Positions 61,840 through 64,000 of a stretch of DNA of 64,000 nt are shown piece by piece. This DNA is from Xylaria sp. FL1777 (lineage: Eukaryota > Ascomycota > Sordariomycetes > Xylariales > Xylariaceae). The stretch is from contig MU400654.1 in assembly GCA_022578965.1 (NCBI GenBank), forward strand, positions 41,016 through 105,015, in the 5' to 3' direction. Under the pieces are notes generated by a model. That model did no database searches. It was not told the origin of the DNA and worked only from the letters and a program-made list of their open reading frames with translations. The position numbers and the translations under genes were made by a program. Positions within the stretch are counted from its first letter, which is position 1. Every line of letters begins with the position of its first letter.

Positions 61840-62356
61840 TGTTACGAAATGGGCTAACCAGGCCGGTTAAAAAGCTAGGTGTAAAGAAAATATGCATAAA
61901 GGGAGTTTTATTTGTTAAAAAGATATATATTTAAACCACTATGAGGGTTTAATGCATAGACTTAATAAACTTAAGCGTTAAGTTTATTAAGCCTTAAACT
62001 TAACAAACTTAAGCGTTAAGTTTATTAAGCTTTAAACTTAAAACAATATAGCGTTAAGTTTATTAAAAAAAGTAACATTTATAAATTATTACTACTGTTT
62101 TTTTTGTTTATATAATTATGTACTTTTTGTATTTAGTTATTTATTTAGTTTTTAGCTTTTTAGCTATTAATTTTTTATAACTGCTAAGCATTAATATATT
62201 TATTACTTTTAATCTTTTAAAACTTTTATTAATACATAGTAATAAAAGTACTTTAAAAACCTTTTTAATAAACTACTATTAAAGATTTTATTATTATTTA
62301 TAAATTAAAACTTTAAAAGTAAACCTGTTATATTAATATATAATAAGTTTATTATA
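61840..62356. mobile_element. LTR related to the solo LTR, inverted
   Basis: It begins TGTTACG at 61,840 and ends ...TTATTATA (CA mutated to TA) at 62,356. Its right two thirds align as the reverse complement of 40,981-41,300. It contains a 38-bp tandem repeat at 61,960, 61,998 and partly 62,036. No matching 5-bp duplication is visible at its borders, so it may be one LTR of an element continuing into the flanks rather than a solo LTR. Confidence 0.68.
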
Positions 62357-64000
62357 TTTTAATAGCTTTTTAATTAATAAAACTTAATATATAAAAACAA
62401 ATATTAGTATAAAAAGTTAAATAATAAACAATTTATAAAATAAACTTTTAAAAGTATACTAAAAAAATATTTAAAAAATAAAAATGCTAAATAGTATTAT
62501 ATAAATAAACTTTACTTAATAATTAATAAACTAGATTTAAGTTATATTATTAAAAATAAAAAGTTAAAAATTAAGTTTAAAAATTTTAAAAACTTTTAGA
62601 ACTAATAACGTATTAAAACAACAAACTTTAGTATTTTTACTAGCTATTTTTATTAAAAAAAAAGCAGTAGTAAAAAAAAAAAAATTAAGTAATAATAATA
62701 AAAAAAAACTAACATTAATACTAGTACTATAAAGCAAACTAGTTGCTTTAACTTAAAAAATAGCTTAAATATTAAGCATTATAATCTTTAAACTAGCATA
62801 AATATTAGCTATAATAATTAAAGCAGCAATAATAATTATTATTATAATAATAAATTAAAGTTTTAAATAAATAATTATGCTATAACTAATGTTAATATTA
62901 TTACTAGTAAACTTAACGCTTATTTTTATTATTATTATATTTAAAGTAATAATTTAAAATAAAAAACCTAACTTTTTATTATTATTATTGCTTTTATTAT
63001 TAAGATTATTTATAATATTAAAAATGCTAAACATTAAAAGTTTTAAACTTACTGCTTTAAAGCTTTATAATAAATTTATAAATATAAAAGCTTTTTTAAT
63101 TTATATTAAACTTTATTTAAAATAGCATTTTATTACTATTATAAAAAAGAACTAAAAAATAATAACTACTTTATAATTTTAATTAAAAAAAATACTAAAA
63201 TAGTTTTAATTTATTTTAAAAAATGTTTTAAAAGCTAACAAGTTAACTAATTTTAAGCTAAAAACAAAAAATTTTTTTAAAAATTATGTTAAATTTAAAA
63301 ATTAAATAAAAATACTATTTAAAAATATTTAAAAAGCAAAACATATAAAAAAAGCATTTTATTGCTTAAAATAAATAAAAGTAGTAGTAAATTATGCTAT
63401 AAAATTTAAACAATTAGCAATAATTTTAAAATTACTTAAGTTTATATTATTTTATTTATTTTATAATAAACTTAAAACTTAAGTTTAAAATAAACTATAT
63501 AAAATAAATAAACTAGCAAAAATTAATACGTATATTAATATAGCTATTATAATTAATTAACAATTATTTAATTAGTATTTTAAAATTAAAAAAACTAAAA
63601 AAAATAAAAAAAAGAATATTTAAAAAAGTATTAAATAAAGGTTTAAACAAATTAATAAAGTTTAAAAATAATAACCTTAAAATATGTTTAAAGTTAAATA
63701 TTATAATTGCAAAAAAAAAGAACAGTTTTAAAAATAATGCTAATTTAAAAAAAAAAACAGAAAAAAAAGCTATAAAAAAAAAAAAATTTTTTAACCTAAA
63801 AAAAAAATACAAGTTATAAAAGTTTAAAACAATAAAAAACAATAAAGCAATTTAAAAAATATGTTTTTAAAGCAAAAGTATAAAATTATTGTTTTAAATT
63901 AAAATAAAAGTATTATATTAAATAAATTTAAATGCTTTATTTATATAAGTTAAAATAAACAAGCATATAAATATTATTTAAAAGCTTTATAATTATTAAA
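62357..64000. other. A+T-rich sequence to the window end, no structure assigned
   Basis: This could be the internal region of the LTR element starting at 61,840, but no polypurine tract, primer site or protein domain can be read. A minus-strand frame at 63,564-63,842 is poly-Phe/Leu and looks like an artefact of composition. Confidence 0.45.

Larger units (their letters stand above)
25861..64000. repeat. A+T-rich RIP-mutated transposon compartment
   Basis: 38 kb that is overwhelmingly A and T, with stop codons in every frame. All repeated pairs I aligned by eye within it differ almost exclusively by C/T and G/A transitions, as expected of repeat-induced point mutation. Open frames of 60-95 residues here are poly-Leu/Phe/Ile and mostly lie antisense to LINE coding sequence, so I do not call them genes. 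Individual elements are listed separately. Stretches without assigned structure: 25,861-26,165, 31,970-34,549, 41,475-44,284, 47,848-49,511, 58,060-61,839 and 62,357-64,000. Confidence 0.85.

Noticed and set aside
63564..63842. 92-residue Phe/Leu/Ile-rich minus frame
   Set aside because: Only four or five residue types dominate, with no promoter-like or intron context, inside mutated repeat DNA.
25861..64000. CRISPR-like or satellite arrays among the short repeats
   Set aside because: No regularly spaced identical repeats with unique spacers. The organism appears eukaryotic, and short tandem arrays are confined to LTRs and TA microsatellites.

Overview
The window looks like a chromosome arm segment from a filamentous ascomycete (Pezizomycotina, probably Sordariomycetes; genus not assignable by eye). 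The clues are short GT-AG introns with CTAAC-type branch points, an Hst3/Hst4-type sirtuin, many TAGGTA/TACCTA palindromes, and a sharp split into a gene-bearing half (about 1-25,850) and an extremely A+T-rich half (about 25,860-64,000). The A+T-rich half shows RIP-type decay: repeat copies differ almost only by C-to-T and G-to-A transitions.

Gene-bearing half. Bases 1-52 are the last bases of a LINE tail. Then come: a 742-residue coiled-coil protein with a possible N-myristoylation start (1127-3421, +); a seven-exon gene for a large zincin-like protein with HEFAH and a downstream E-x-G-x3-E (5470-9748, +); an Hst3/Hst4-type sirtuin of about 1,062 residues with a long low-complexity insertion (13727-10443, -); a broken relative of the zincin-like gene (18716-15483, -); and a compact three-gene group. 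That group has a short-chain dehydrogenase (20193-18984, -) and an FAD monooxygenase (20734-22606, +) sharing a 540-bp divergent promoter, and a sugar-porter-type MFS transporter (25085-22885, -) convergent with the monooxygenase. Oxidation, reduction and transport genes side by side suggest a small catabolic or secondary-metabolite module.

A+T-rich half. I see no intact gene; it is nested transposon remains. A 5.1-kb LINE is present twice in opposite orientation. The right copy (52905-58046, +) has a 13-bp target duplication and still shows reverse-transcriptase motifs through the mutations. The left copy (27113-50300, -) is split by a 17.9-kb LTR retrotransposon (193-bp LTRs, TG..CA ends, 5-bp target duplication gcatt). 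That element seems to carry two inverted-repeat elements and a 494-bp solo LTR (target duplication ttagt). The left LINE also carries a little-mutated 106-bp insertion identical in layout to the LINE 3' end, flanked by its own target duplication. The LINE landed in an older directly repeated sequence (26166-27112, 50316-52575).

Exon boundaries were placed by hand from splice consensus and reading frame. Family names rest on motifs and have not been checked against a database.
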